The position numbers and the translations under genes were made by a program. From positions 186,001 to 250,000 of the forward strand of contig JADJNZ010000006.1 of NCBI GenBank assembly GCA_016714015.1: 64,000 nucleotides of DNA. The letters run 5' to 3'. Each line of letters begins with the position of its first letter. Within the stretch, counting starts at the first letter, position 1. Positions 1-8,464 of this stretch are shown one piece after another. The stretch is from Gemmatimonadota bacterium. GTDB taxonomy: Bacteria; Gemmatimonadota; Gemmatimonadetes; Gemmatimonadales; Gemmatimonadaceae. The notes below the pieces were generated by a model that was not told where the DNA came from, searched no databases, and saw only the letters and a list, made by a program, of their open reading frames with translations.

Positions 1-2198
1 CCGAGTCCGCTCGCGACCGCACCGAGCATCTCGGCGTCGAAGCGCGCCTCGTCCGTCGCGCCGGGCCCGTCGAAGAGGAAGGCGATGGCCGTCTGCGCCT
101 TGTCGCGCGCCTCGACCACGCGCTGCGCGCGCTCCGGCCATGGCGGCGCGACGATCGTGCGCGGTGCACGGGCGCGCAATCCGGCGAAGCGCTTGGCGAG
201 GATGTCCGCAGCGTCCTGCGGATCGAAGTCCCCGACGGCCGCGAGCAGGGCCGCCGAGGTCGGCACCTGGTCGGCGTGCCATCGCGCGACCGCATCGCGC
301 GTGAGTGCGGCGATCGATTCCTCCGAGCCGAGGGTCGAGCGGCCGTAGGGATGCCCGGGCCAGGCCGCGGACGCTGCGAGGCGCATGGGCTGGCGATACA
401 TGTCGTCCCGGAGCTGCGCGAGCGCGGCCTTGGCCACGGCGCGCTCGGCCTCGATGCCCTCCTCGGGGAAGACCGGTGCGAGCACGAGATCCGCGAGGAG
501 CTCGGCGGCGGCGGCGAACTGTCGTCCAGGGACGCCGATCGACCACTGCATCGATTCGGCACCCGCGCTCGCGCTCGGCGTGCCCCCCAGGAGCTCCGCG
601 TCCTCGGCGAGCCGTGATGCACTTCGACGGGCGGTGCCACGAAGGGCCGCGCGCGCCATGATCGTGGTGATGCCGCCATTGGCCTCGGACTCGTCGATCG
701 CCCCCCCGTCAACGAAGCAGCCGAAATGCGCGAGCGCAGCGCCGGGGCGGCGGCGGACGAGCACGGGCACGTCAGTCGCGGTGCGGAAGACGTGCACTCC
801 GTCGACGACGCGCTCGAGCCGCGCACCCGGTCCGCGCAGGGCCGGCGCGGCGACCGGTGCCGCGCTCGGCTCGATGGGCGCGGGTCGCTCCGTCTCCAGC
901 AAGGTGCGGAGCGCGTTGACGTCGGTGGCGAGGGGGGGCGTCCCTCGCGGGCGATAGCAGACGACCGAGGCCTCGCGCGGGTCGAGCCACCGATTCGCGA
1001 CCTCGGTGATGCGCGCGGCATCGACGGCGAGAAGAGCATCATGGTAGGCGATGCCGGACTCCCAGTCGCCGAGCAACTGCCAGGCGCCGAGGAAGTTCGC
1101 CTGGCCATCCGCCGATTCGAGTCGACGGAGCCACGAGGCCTCGAGCAGGCATCGTGCCCGCTCGATCTCGGCCGCGCTGACCTCGCCGTCGCGAACGCGG
1201 CGTAGCTGATCCCAGAGCGCGCGTGCCGCCGCCGGGAGGTCGGTCGCGCGGGCGCCGGCATGCACGACGAACACGCCGAGCTCGGTCGGCGTGTAGTCGT
1301 ACGCGCTCACGCTCGAGACCAGGCGACGGTCGCGCGCGGCGCGCACGAGGCGCGAGGCGCGACCGCCGGAGAGCACGGTGGAAAGCACGTCGAGCGCCGG
1401 CGTGTCGGCGTGGAGCATCGCGGGCGTGCGCCAGCCGAACACGAGCTCCGCCTGCGCGATGTCGCCTTCCCACTCGTGCGCGCGGAACCCCGGTGCGACG
1501 GTCTCCACCGGCCCCGAGGAGCGCACGACGGGCGCGTCGGCGAGCCCGCCGTAGAGGCGCGTGGCCTCGCGCACCATGAGATCGGGGTCGACGTCACCGA
1601 CGATCGCCACGACCGTGTTGCCCGGTCGATAGTGGTTGCGATAGAACGCAACGAGCTGGTCGCGGGACAGCGCGCGCAACCCCGCTTCGCGTCCCATGCG
1701 CCACCGGCGGATGCGATGCCGGTCGTGCAGCAGCGCGAAGAGCGTCTCGACGGCGAGCGCGGACGCGGTGTCCTCCTTGCGCTTGGTCTCCTCGATGATG
1801 ACCTCGAGCTCGCGCGCGAGCTCCTCGGCGTCGATGATCGAGTTGGCGTAGGCGTCGGCCTGCACCTCGAGGCCCTGCAGGAAGCCGGACGCCGGGAGGA
1901 CCGTGTAATAGTGCGTATGGTCGTAGATCGTGCCGGCATTGAGATATCCGCCGGCGGCCTTGGTGGCCTTCGCGATCTCGCCCACGCCACGCGTCGGCGT
2001 GCCCTTGAAGTACATGTGCTCGAGCACGTGCGCGATGCCCACGACGTCGTCGGACTCGTCGAAGTACCCCGCCTTCACCCAGGTCACGATCGAGACGACC
2101 GGCGCGCTGGCATCGCGCCGTGCGAGGATCGTCAGCCCGTTCGGCAGGCGGACCCGGCGCACCGAGTCGGCAGGAAGGACGGCGTGCAGGCGCGACAT
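1..2198 (-). CDS. M16 (insulinase/pitrilysin-like) zinc metallopeptidase, 3' end cut by window edge
   Basis: About 732 codons are visible and the C-terminus lies beyond the left edge. Near the N-terminus is the inverted zinc motif HVLEH (His57, Glu60, His61), with the third zinc ligand expected at Glu137, the 76-residue spacing usual for M16 peptidases. The first half is therefore a catalytic M16 domain. The second half looks like the repeated M16 fold without the motif, which normally closes the substrate chamber. I see no clear signal peptide at the chosen ATG, so it may be cytoplasmic, or exported from another start. The ATG overlaps the stop of the ABC permease gene (ATGA), so it is the last visible gene of a TPR/ATPase/permease/peptidase operon. 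Family is clear; substrate is unknown. Confidence 0.88.
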   Translation of the reverse strand, partial: MSRLHAVLPADSVRRVRLPNGLTILARRDASAPVVSIVTWVKAGYFDESDDVVGIAHVLEHMYFKGTPTRGVGEIAKATKAAGGYLNAGTIYDHTHYYTVLPASGFLQGLEVQADAYANSIIDAEELARELEVIIEETKRKEDTASALAVETLFALLHDRHRIRRWRMGREAGLRALSRDQLVAFYRNHYRPGNTVVAIVGDVDPDLMVREATRLYGGLADAPVVRSSGPVETVAPGFRAHEWEGDIAQAELVFGWRTPAMLHADTPALDVLSTVLSGGRASRLVRAARDRRLVSSVSAYDYTPTELGVFVVHAGARATDLPAAARALWDQLRRVRDGEVSAAEIERARCLLEASWLRRLESADGQANFLGAWQLLGDWESGIAYHDALLAVDAARITEVANRWLDPREASVVCYRPRGTPPLATDVNALRTLLETERPAPIEPSAAPVAAPALRGPGARLERVVDGVHVFRTATDVPVLVRRRPGAALAHFGCFVDGGAIDESEANGGITTIMARAALRGTARRSASRLAEDAELLGGTPSASAGAESMQWSIGVPGRQFAAAAELLADLVLAPVFPEEGIEAERAVAKAALAQLRDDMYRQPMRLAASAAWPGHPYGRSTLGSEESIAALTRDAVARWHADQVPTSAALLAAVGDFDPQDAADILAKRFAGLRARAPRTIVAPPWPERAQRVVEARDKAQTAIAFLFDGPGATDEARFDAEMLGAVASGL

Positions 2199-2947
2199 CA
2201 GCGGACGAGCGGGGCGCGGTGGATGGTGAAGAGCGCGGTGACGAGCATGGCAGCGGAGTAACCTAGCACGCGGGTGAGGTCCGCCGCGTCGGGCGCGGCA
2301 CCCGCGAGCCAGGCGGTCCGAACGACGTCCGCGGTGGCGATCGGCGGCAGGATGCGCTCCGCCCACACCATCCACGCGGGCACCCCTGGCGCGCCCGCCC
2401 GCACGATGAGGTGGAGTGACATGCTCAGGAGCGTGGTGACGATGACCACCGCACCGTCGCGCTGCGTGAGCGCCCCCGCGAGGATGCCGAGCGAGCCGAA
2501 GACCGTCGCGTACAGCGCCGCGGAGGCAAGGACGGGGAGGACCGGGACGTCGAAGACGAACCAGCCGAAGCCGAGCGGCACGAGCGCATACGCCGCCGTG
2601 AAGGTCAGCATGCCCACGACGAGGCGGAGCAGGTAGTACTGCCAGGCGACGATGGGGGTGGAGAAGAGGAAGCGCACATGGCCGCGCTCGCGATCGACCG
2701 CCACGAACCCGCTGCCCACGGTGAGCGCCCCGAGCGTCATCGCGAGAGGCATCATCTGGTCGTAGAAGCGCTGCACGCCGTCATGCAGCTCGCCGGTGTC
2801 GCGGATCTCCACCATGCTGAACCGGCTCGCGAGCCCCCAGATGTTCAGCAACGCAAGGGCGGCGAAGATCGCGACGGGCGAGATCGCGCGCACGAACGCG
2901 TCGCGCGCGTGCCATCGGGTGTAGGCGAGGAGCGCCGTGGTGCTCAT
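2198..2947 (-). CDS. ABC-2 type transporter permease (NosY-like)
   Basis: A 249-residue protein with about six hydrophobic segments and the DxERGHVRFLFSTP region typical of ABC-2/NosY permeases. These work with a separate ATPase to move unknown substrates or help assemble envelope enzymes. The ATG at 2947 overlaps the stop of the ATPase gene (ATGA), and its own stop overlaps the start of the M16 peptidase. The reading frame stays open upstream to 3241, but that part is antisense-like, Arg-rich and lies inside the ATPase gene, so I rejected the longer form. Close coupling to an ATPase supports the call. The substrate cannot be told from sequence. Confidence 0.87.
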   Translation of the reverse strand: MSTTALLAYTRWHARDAFVRAISPVAIFAALALLNIWGLASRFSMVEIRDTGELHDGVQRFYDQMMPLAMTLGALTVGSGFVAVDRERGHVRFLFSTPIVAWQYYLLRLVVGMLTFTAAYALVPLGFGWFVFDVPVLPVLASAALYATVFGSLGILAGALTQRDGAVVIVTTLLSMSLHLIVRAGAPGVPAWMVWAERILPPIATADVVRTAWLAGAAPDAADLTRVLGYSAAMLVTALFTIHRAPLVR

Positions 2948-3843
2948 CCGCGCACCACCGAGCGGAAGGCCTCTTCCAGCGAGGACTCGGCAGGCGCCAC
3001 CGCGACGACGAGCGTCCCCTGCGTGATGGCCGCGGCGAGGGCCCGATTGAGTGCGGGGACGTCCGCCGTGGCCTCGACCAGATCGCCGGCACGCGTGGCC
3101 CGCGGCAGCAGCATTACGAGCGCCTCCGCGCCGGCGGTACACTGGATGCGCCACCGCCGCTCCCCGCCAGCGCCCGCGTGCGTGCGCACCTCGACGATGC
3201 GCTGCACGCGTCCTTGGTCGATGATCACGACCCGGTCGCACAGCCGCTCGAGCTCATCGAGATTGTGCGAGGCGATGAGCATCGCGCGGTCCGGGGCTCG
3301 CAGGCCACCGACGAGCTCGCGGAACCGCGCGGTCCAGACCGGATCGAGCCCGTGCGTCGGCTCGTCGAAGACCACGACGCGACGCGGCGAGAGCAGCGCC
3401 TGCGCGAGTCCGACGCGCTGGAGGTTCCCCTTGGAGAGCGCCTTGAGTCGCTTGCCCCGGTGCTCACCGATGCCGACGGCCTCGATCACCCGCTCGCGCT
3501 CGCCGAGGCGCGCGCCTGTCGCGATCCCCTGCAGCGACGCGAGCCGGTCGAGTGCCTCCTCGACGCCCCACGACAAGGGGAGCGTCATCAACTCGGGCAG
3601 GTAGGCGACCCCCTCGCGCTCGATGAACCGTCTTGGCGCGATCCCATCGACCTCGACCGTCCCTTCGTCGCTCTCGATCAGGCCGAGGAGCATCGCGATG
3701 AGCGTGCTCTTCCCCGCCCCGTTCGGCCCGGCGATGCCGACGACCTCGCCGGCAGCGATGGTGAACGAGACCCCCTCGACCGCGCGCGTGGCGCGGCCGA
3801 GGAGCGAGCGGTATGTCTTGCCGACGCCTGCGAAACGGATCAG
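2944..3843 (-). CDS. ABC transporter ATP-binding protein, probable CTG start
   Basis: A 299-residue ABC ATPase with Walker A (GPNGAGKST), signature (LSKGNLQR), Walker B (VVVFDEPTHGLD) and H-loop (ASHNLDEL). It pairs with the downstream ABC-2 permease, whose start overlaps its stop. The homologous part begins at I-R-F-A-G-V-G-K-T-Y. No ATG, GTG or TTG lies between there and an ATG deep inside the upstream TPR gene. The best candidate is CTG at 3843-3841, which overlaps the TPR gene's TGA as CTGA, just like the ATGA overlaps elsewhere in this operon. Function is sure at family level; the start codon is an inference. Confidence 0.87.
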   Translation of the reverse strand: MIRFAGVGKTYRSLLGRATRAVEGVSFTIAAGEVVGIAGPNGAGKSTLIAMLLGLIESDEGTVEVDGIAPRRFIEREGVAYLPELMTLPLSWGVEEALDRLASLQGIATGARLGERERVIEAVGIGEHRGKRLKALSKGNLQRVGLAQALLSPRRVVVFDEPTHGLDPVWTARFRELVGGLRAPDRAMLIASHNLDELERLCDRVVIIDQGRVQRIVEVRTHAGAGGERRWRIQCTAGAEALVMLLPRATRAGDLVEATADVPALNRALAAAITQGTLVVAVAPAESSLEEAFRSVVRG

Positions 3844-4952
3844 TGGACGATCCGCAGCAGGCCCGCGTCGGCGCTCGCCCGGAGGAAGCTCTCGGCGTCG
3901 CGTGTGGGAATGAGGATGCCCGTGATCGCGAAGCCGCGGCGCGCCTCGGCCTGCATGAACTCCTCGAGCGAGCGGTCCTTCGGGCCCGGGCTCGCGTCGC
4001 GCATGAAGCCGACGATCTCCTCCCACGAGCCGTCGTATCGACGCCCGTCGCGACCGACGACGCGGTGGAGGTCGGGCGCCTGCTTCTGCTCGCCGAGGTC
4101 GGCGAGCAACGCGCCGAACAGCTCGAGCTGCGATCGCGCCTCCTCCTGCGCCGACTCGTTCGCGCGCGCCTCGATCTCGGCGAGCATCTCCTCGATCGGA
4201 TCCACCGGCGGCGCGAGCTCGGTGAGCCGCTCCTCCCAGATCCGCAGCGACGAATCGTCGTCGCGGATGCGGAGGTGCGACTTCTTGAGCTCCATCAGGC
4301 GCCAGATGCCGAGCTCATCCCAGTGCTCCTCGGGCTTGGTCCGCTCGAGATGGAAGAGCGCCGCCTCGAACTGCTCGCGATCGTAAAGCAGGTTGCCGAG
4401 GTAGATGCGCGCCTCGCTGTGGTCGGGGTCGAGCTGGAGCGCCTTCTTGAGCGTCTCCTCGGCGCCGATGTCGTCACCGAGGCGGTGCTGGGCGTAGCCG
4501 ACCATCGCCACGGCCTCGGCGTTCTCGGGGACCTGCTGCACGGCGATCTCGAAGTACTCCTTCGCCTCGGCGATGAGGCCCTCGCGGAACAGCGCGCGCC
4601 CGACCTGCAGCATGAGCTCGATGTCGTCGGCATAGCCGAGCTCGAGAATGCGGCGGAAGGTCTTCATCGCCTGCGGGGTCTGGCCAAAGCGCAGCAGGGT
4701 CTCGCCCAGGCCGGCGAGCGCATCCTCGTGTTCCGGGTCGAGGACGAGCGCCTCCTCGAACGCCTTGCGCGCCCAGGCGAACTCGTCGCGCGCGAGGCGG
4801 GCGTAACCCACGCCCACGTGCAGCTCCACCGCGTTGGGATAGAGGCCGAGCCCCTCGCGGAGCATCGTCAGGGCCTCGTCGTAGTTCCCCTCGTTGTAGA
4901 GCTGGTGCGCGCGCTCGTCGTACTCCTCGGAACTCAGGAACGGAGAGGGCAT
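3840..4952 (-). CDS. tetratricopeptide-repeat protein
   Basis: A 370-residue soluble protein. From about residue 10 to 215 it carries roughly six TPR units, each with the usual pattern of small residues and a proline (for example AFEEALVLDPEHEDALAGLGE). The C-terminal third is acidic, without repeats, and not recognised. TPRs are protein-protein docking surfaces. Being the first gene of an operon with an ABC exporter and an M16 peptidase suggests a scaffold role, but nothing more precise can be said. The ATG at 4952 was chosen because the first TPR helix starts right after it and a GAGGT stretch lies about 12 bases upstream. The open frame extends to 5084 in low-complexity sequence. Confidence 0.8.
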   Translation of the reverse strand: MPSPFLSSEEYDERAHQLYNEGNYDEALTMLREGLGLYPNAVELHVGVGYARLARDEFAWARKAFEEALVLDPEHEDALAGLGETLLRFGQTPQAMKTFRRILELGYADDIELMLQVGRALFREGLIAEAKEYFEIAVQQVPENAEAVAMVGYAQHRLGDDIGAEETLKKALQLDPDHSEARIYLGNLLYDREQFEAALFHLERTKPEEHWDELGIWRLMELKKSHLRIRDDDSSLRIWEERLTELAPPVDPIEEMLAEIEARANESAQEEARSQLELFGALLADLGEQKQAPDLHRVVGRDGRRYDGSWEEIVGFMRDASPGPKDRSLEEFMQAEARRGFAITGILIPTRDAESFLRASADAGLLRIVH

Positions 4953-5034
4953 CGGGCGAGTGACCTCAGGCTCAAGGGGGGACCCGCTGAAACTACGTGA
5001 TAGTACCCCGGTACGACAGCTATGGAACGAGTTG

Positions 5035-5943
5035 TCAGGGGGTTGCGGACAGCGCGACGGCGACCTCTCCCGCGAGGCGGGCATTGGACTCGAGCAGTGA
5101 CAGATTGGCGCGGAGCGATCGCCCCTCGGTCGCCCGCAGGACCTCGGCGAGGAGGAAGGGGGTCACGGCCCCGCCACGCACGCCGGCGGTCCGGGCGAGG
5201 ACGAGCGCCTGCTCCACCGCGCGATCCACGGTCTCGCGATCGAGCGCCGCATCCGCGGGCGGCGGCTGCACGACAAGGACGGCGCCGGGTCGGCCGAGCC
5301 GACGCGCGTGCCGGAGGATGTCGGCGATCTCGGCGGCCGAATCGACGCGCGCGGGGACGGACAGTCCCGTCGAGGCGGTGAAGAACCCCGGGAACTCGTC
5401 GGTGCGATAGCCGAGCAGCGTGACACCGTAGGAGTCGAGGCGCTCGAGCGTGGCCGGCAGGTCGAGGATCGACTTGGCGCCCGCGCACACGACGACGACA
5501 CTCGTGCGCGCGAGCTCGGCGAGGTCAGCGGACTCGTCGTAGCTCGGTTCGCGATGCACGCCGCCGATGCCGCCGGTCGCGAAGACGTCGAGCCCCGCCG
5601 CGGCGCAGGCGGCGAGCGACCCGGCGACGGTAGTCGCGCCGTCGCGGCCCTGCGCCGCGGCCACGGGAAGGTCGCGCGCCGCGACCTTCGTGACACCGTC
5701 ACGCCTCAGGAATCGCTCGAGGTCATCGCCGTCGAGTCCGATCGTGAGGACGCCGCGGACCATCGCGGTGACGGCCGGCGTCGCGCCGGCGGCGCGCACG
5801 GCGGCGCGCATGAGGGCGTCAGCCTCGCGGTTGGCGGGGATGGGCAGGCCCTGCGCGAGCACCGAGCTCTCGAGCGCGACGATGGGACGGCCCGCGTCCA
5901 TCGCGGCGCGCACCTCCGGCGCCCAGGCCAGTGCCGCGCTCAT
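5035..5943 (-). CDS. psuG: pseudouridine-5'-phosphate glycosidase
   Basis: A 302-residue enzyme of the PsuG/IndA family, which reversibly cleaves pseudouridine 5'-phosphate to uracil and ribose 5-phosphate. The sequence shows the family hallmarks: ALESSVLAQGLP with Glu25, GVTKVAARDL with Lys86 (the residue that forms the covalent intermediate in characterised members), FATGGIGGVHR and the CAGAKSILDLPATLE segment. Length matches the family. The ATG at 5943 overlaps the stop of the beta-lactamase-fold gene (ATGA). No PsuK pseudouridine kinase is next to it, so the substrate would have to come from RNA turnover or from a kinase encoded elsewhere. Confidence 0.92.
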   Translation of the reverse strand: MSAALAWAPEVRAAMDAGRPIVALESSVLAQGLPIPANREADALMRAAVRAAGATPAVTAMVRGVLTIGLDGDDLERFLRRDGVTKVAARDLPVAAAQGRDGATTVAGSLAACAAAGLDVFATGGIGGVHREPSYDESADLAELARTSVVVVCAGAKSILDLPATLERLDSYGVTLLGYRTDEFPGFFTASTGLSVPARVDSAAEIADILRHARRLGRPGAVLVVQPPPADAALDRETVDRAVEQALVLARTAGVRGGAVTPFLLAEVLRATEGRSLRANLSLLESNARLAGEVAVALSATP

Positions 5944-6887
5944 CGCGCACCGTCCCGACGGAAGGCGCGGACGATGGCCTCGCCCATGCGACCCATCAGC
6001 ACCTGCGCCTCGTTGTCGATGTTCCATCGGAGGTCGGCGTTCTCCCTGGTCATCACGCAGGCGACGACGCGGTCGGGCAGCGTCCAGAGCGCGCACTCGG
6101 TGCGGATGCCGTCGTCGGCCCCGGTCTTGTGCGGCGCGGTGAGATCGCTCACGTAGCGCTGCAAGAGGTGCCCGTCCTCGTTGTGCGCGAGGATGTCGAG
6201 CATCGTCGAGTCGGCGCGCGCGCTCACCGCCCGGCCGCGCGCGAGCAGCTCGAAGAGGCGGGCCATCTCGTTCGGCGTCGAGACCCCGAGCCCGTACTTC
6301 GCGCTCGAATCGGGCGCGACGGACGCGATGGCGCGCAGGAAGCTCTTGTGATGCACGCGCGTGCGCGGGAGCCCGAGCGAGTCCATCCGCGCCCAGACGC
6401 GTCGGATGACGATGCGGTCGAGCAGGAGGTTGGTCGCGGTGTTGTCGCTGATCGTGGTCATGAGCCACGCCGCGTCGCGGACGGTGATCTGCGCGCCGTC
6501 GTGCAGGAACTGCAGCTGCCCCGCGCCGCCGACCTTGTCGATGCGCAGGACCGTGAGCGGGTCGTCGAGGTCGATCATCCCCTGCTCCGCCAGGGTGAAG
6601 AGCGTGACGAGGATGGGGACCTTGATGAGCGAGGCCGTCGGAAAGGGCTCGTCGGCGCGATGGCCGAGGCGCGCGCCGGTCTCGAGGTCGTGGATCGCGT
6701 AGCCGACGATCCCTCGGTGGCCCCCGACGAGCGCATCCAGCGTGCGCCGGAGCTGTGCGGTGTCAGCCGGCAGATGCGCGGGCCGTGCCGGCATCGGTGG
6801 CGAGCCTTGGGCCGGAAGCGACGCGCCCCCCAGCGCGACGGCGAGGCCGATCGCGACCAGGGGGCGCACCACGCGCGAGCGCGTCAC
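5940..6887 (-). CDS. class A beta-lactamase-fold serine hydrolase, exported
   Basis: A 315-residue protein with an N-terminal signal peptide (hydrophobic core 8-24, cleavage near LPAQG). It has the active-site set of penicillin-interacting enzymes: S86-x-x-K89 in TASLIKVP, S147-D148-N149 and K254-T255-G256. The segment between SDN and the conserved STP (about residues 170-204) has no glutamate where class A beta-lactamases carry Glu166. Deacylation may thus be slow, and a DD-peptidase or other serine-hydrolase role is as likely as antibiotic resistance. The start is GTG at 6887, overlapping the TGA of the small upstream gene (GTGA). Fold certain; activity uncertain. Confidence 0.85.
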   Translation of the reverse strand: MTRSRVVRPLVAIGLAVALGGASLPAQGSPPMPARPAHLPADTAQLRRTLDALVGGHRGIVGYAIHDLETGARLGHRADEPFPTASLIKVPILVTLFTLAEQGMIDLDDPLTVLRIDKVGGAGQLQFLHDGAQITVRDAAWLMTTISDNTATNLLLDRIVIRRVWARMDSLGLPRTRVHHKSFLRAIASVAPDSSAKYGLGVSTPNEMARLFELLARGRAVSARADSTMLDILAHNEDGHLLQRYVSDLTAPHKTGADDGIRTECALWTLPDRVVACVMTRENADLRWNIDNEAQVLMGRMGEAIVRAFRRDGAR

Positions 6888-7111
6888 GCGTCCGGGAAGT
6901 CGTCCGCCTTGCGCGTCTCGACCAGGTCGCGCTCGCGCGCGTCGGGGTCGTAGACGGCGAGGAGCTTGATGTTCTCGCCGGCGTAGCAGTCGAAGGTCTT
7001 GCCCGTGCCACGCTTGATCACGATCTCGTGGCCGTCCTCGAACTTCAGCACCGCGTTCGGATACTGGTTGTTGAGGTACTGCTTCCGGAGCTTCTTCGGT
7101 GGTTGGGGCAT
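6884..7111 (-). CDS. small conserved-looking protein of unknown function (75 aa)
   Basis: A 75-residue soluble protein with a basic N-terminus (PPKKLRKQYLNNQYP), a central beta-rich part (AVLKFEDGHEIVIKRGTG) and an acidic tail. No signal peptide or membrane segment. I do not recognise a family; the middle resembles a small beta-barrel, but that is only an impression. The case for a real gene is its low-Arg, non-shadow composition, an ATG start, and a stop that overlaps the GTG start of the serine hydrolase (GTGA), which implies translational coupling. Confidence 0.65.
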   Translation of the reverse strand: MPQPPKKLRKQYLNNQYPNAVLKFEDGHEIVIKRGTGKTFDCYAGENIKLLAVYDPDARERDLVETRKADDFPDA

Positions 7112-7193
7112 CGGGGTCGGCTCGTCGCGGGTGGGGAATCCGAGGCGAAACTACCGCAGGAGCCGGACGCGCGTAAGACCCTCGCCGCGGCGC

Positions 7194-8384
7194 TCAGGTG
7201 ACCCGTGGCTTGCTGCCCGCGAAGGCCGACCAGGCACCCGTCGAAAGGATGTCGTCGATCTCGGCGACCACGCGCTCCACCTCGTCGTCGGTCGTGTAGA
7301 AGTGCGGCGCGACTCGGATCCCGGCGCCGGGGCGATAGTCGATGACCACATCACGCGCGAGCAGCGCCTGCGCGACCTCAGCGCCGTGCGGGACGTCGAA
7401 CGCCACCGTGCCACCTCGCCGGTCGGGCTCGCGTGGAGCCGAGATCTTGTAGCCGCGCGCATCGGCGAGGGCGACGAGCCGCGCCGTCTGGCGGATGCTC
7501 TTCTCCCGGATCGCCGCCATCCCCGCCTCCGCGACGATCCGCGGTCCCTCCATCCCGGCATACAGCGCCGGCACGACCGGAGTGCCGCCGAGCCATCGAT
7601 GGATGCCCTCGGCGTAGTCCATCCCGTACTCGAAGGCGAACGGACGCTTGTGTGCCTGCCAGCCGGTGAGGGAGGGCGCGAAACGCTCGCTCGCCGACGG
7701 CGACGCGTAGAGAAAGCAGCCTCCGGGGCCGCCGCAGAGCCACTTGAGCACGCCGCCGGTGAGGAAATCGACGCCGCTCCGCTTCACGTCGACGGGGATC
7801 ACGCCCACGGAGTGGTACGCGTCGAGCGAGACGAGCGCGCCCATCGCATGGGCGTGCGCGCAGAGCGCGTCGGCGTCGAGGATGAAGGCCGAGCGGAAGG
7901 CGACATGCGAGACGGCGACGAGCGCGGTGCGCTCGTCGATCGCCCCGTGCAGGCGCGCCTGGTCGATCGTGATGCCGTCCTCGGTGGGGACGACGACGAC
8001 GCGGCCGCCGAGCTTGGGCACGAGTTCCTCGAACGCGTAGCGGACGCTCGGGAAGTCGAGGTCGGTCATCACGACCGTGTCGCGACCCACCGTGAAGTCG
8101 AGGGCGCTGAGGATCGCCGACTGCGCGAGCGTGACGGTCGGGGCCATCACCACCTCGCTGGGGGCAGCCCCCATGAGGGGCGCGACGACATCGCCGACGG
8201 TCATCGGCATCTCCCACCAGCCCCGCGCCCACGCGCGCACCCCCCACGTCGCCCACGACTCGGCGTACTCGGCGAGCTTGCCCGGGACCGTGCGCGGCAT
8301 CGCGCCGAGGGAGTTGGAGACCATGTACGTGCTGCGCGAGAGGATGGGGAACTCGTCGCGGAAGCGGAGGAGCGGATCGTGCAT
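7194..8384 (-). CDS. class V aminotransferase-fold PLP enzyme, kynureninase-like
   Basis: A 396-residue fold-type I PLP enzyme. The Schiff-base lysine is Lys214 in GGVLKWLCGGPGG, the form seen in kynureninases and related class V enzymes. D188 in SLDAYHSVG is the pyridine-nitrogen aspartate. The C-terminal GAGIRVAPHFYTTDDEVERV is the usual small-domain ending with the substrate-carboxylate arginine. It could be a kynureninase, a cysteine desulfurase relative or an isopenicillin-epimerase-like enzyme; no tryptophan-degradation gene is nearby to decide. The ATG at 8384 begins the homologous part; upstream in-frame sequence to 8765 looks like shadow. It appears to be transcribed alone, 80 bases after the beta-barrel gene. 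Confidence 0.83.
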   Translation of the reverse strand: MHDPLLRFRDEFPILSRSTYMVSNSLGAMPRTVPGKLAEYAESWATWGVRAWARGWWEMPMTVGDVVAPLMGAAPSEVVMAPTVTLAQSAILSALDFTVGRDTVVMTDLDFPSVRYAFEELVPKLGGRVVVVPTEDGITIDQARLHGAIDERTALVAVSHVAFRSAFILDADALCAHAHAMGALVSLDAYHSVGVIPVDVKRSGVDFLTGGVLKWLCGGPGGCFLYASPSASERFAPSLTGWQAHKRPFAFEYGMDYAEGIHRWLGGTPVVPALYAGMEGPRIVAEAGMAAIREKSIRQTARLVALADARGYKISAPREPDRRGGTVAFDVPHGAEVAQALLARDVVIDYRPGAGIRVAPHFYTTDDEVERVVAEIDDILSTGAWSAFAGSKPRVT

Positions 8385-8464
8385 GGGAGCGGGGCTGGGC
8401 GCACCGGGCGCGTGAGACACCCGAAAGGTATGGACGCCCTCGCCCGGATGCAGGTTCGACAGGA

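Noticed and set aside
2948..3241. Longer start for the ABC-2 permease
   Set aside because: It lies within the ATPase gene in another frame and is Arg-rich. The ATGA overlap at 2947 gives a normal permease N-terminus.
5000..5016. GTACC-CC-GGTAC inverted repeat before the TPR gene as an operator
   Set aside because: Only five-base arms in a GC-rich spacer; too weak to call.
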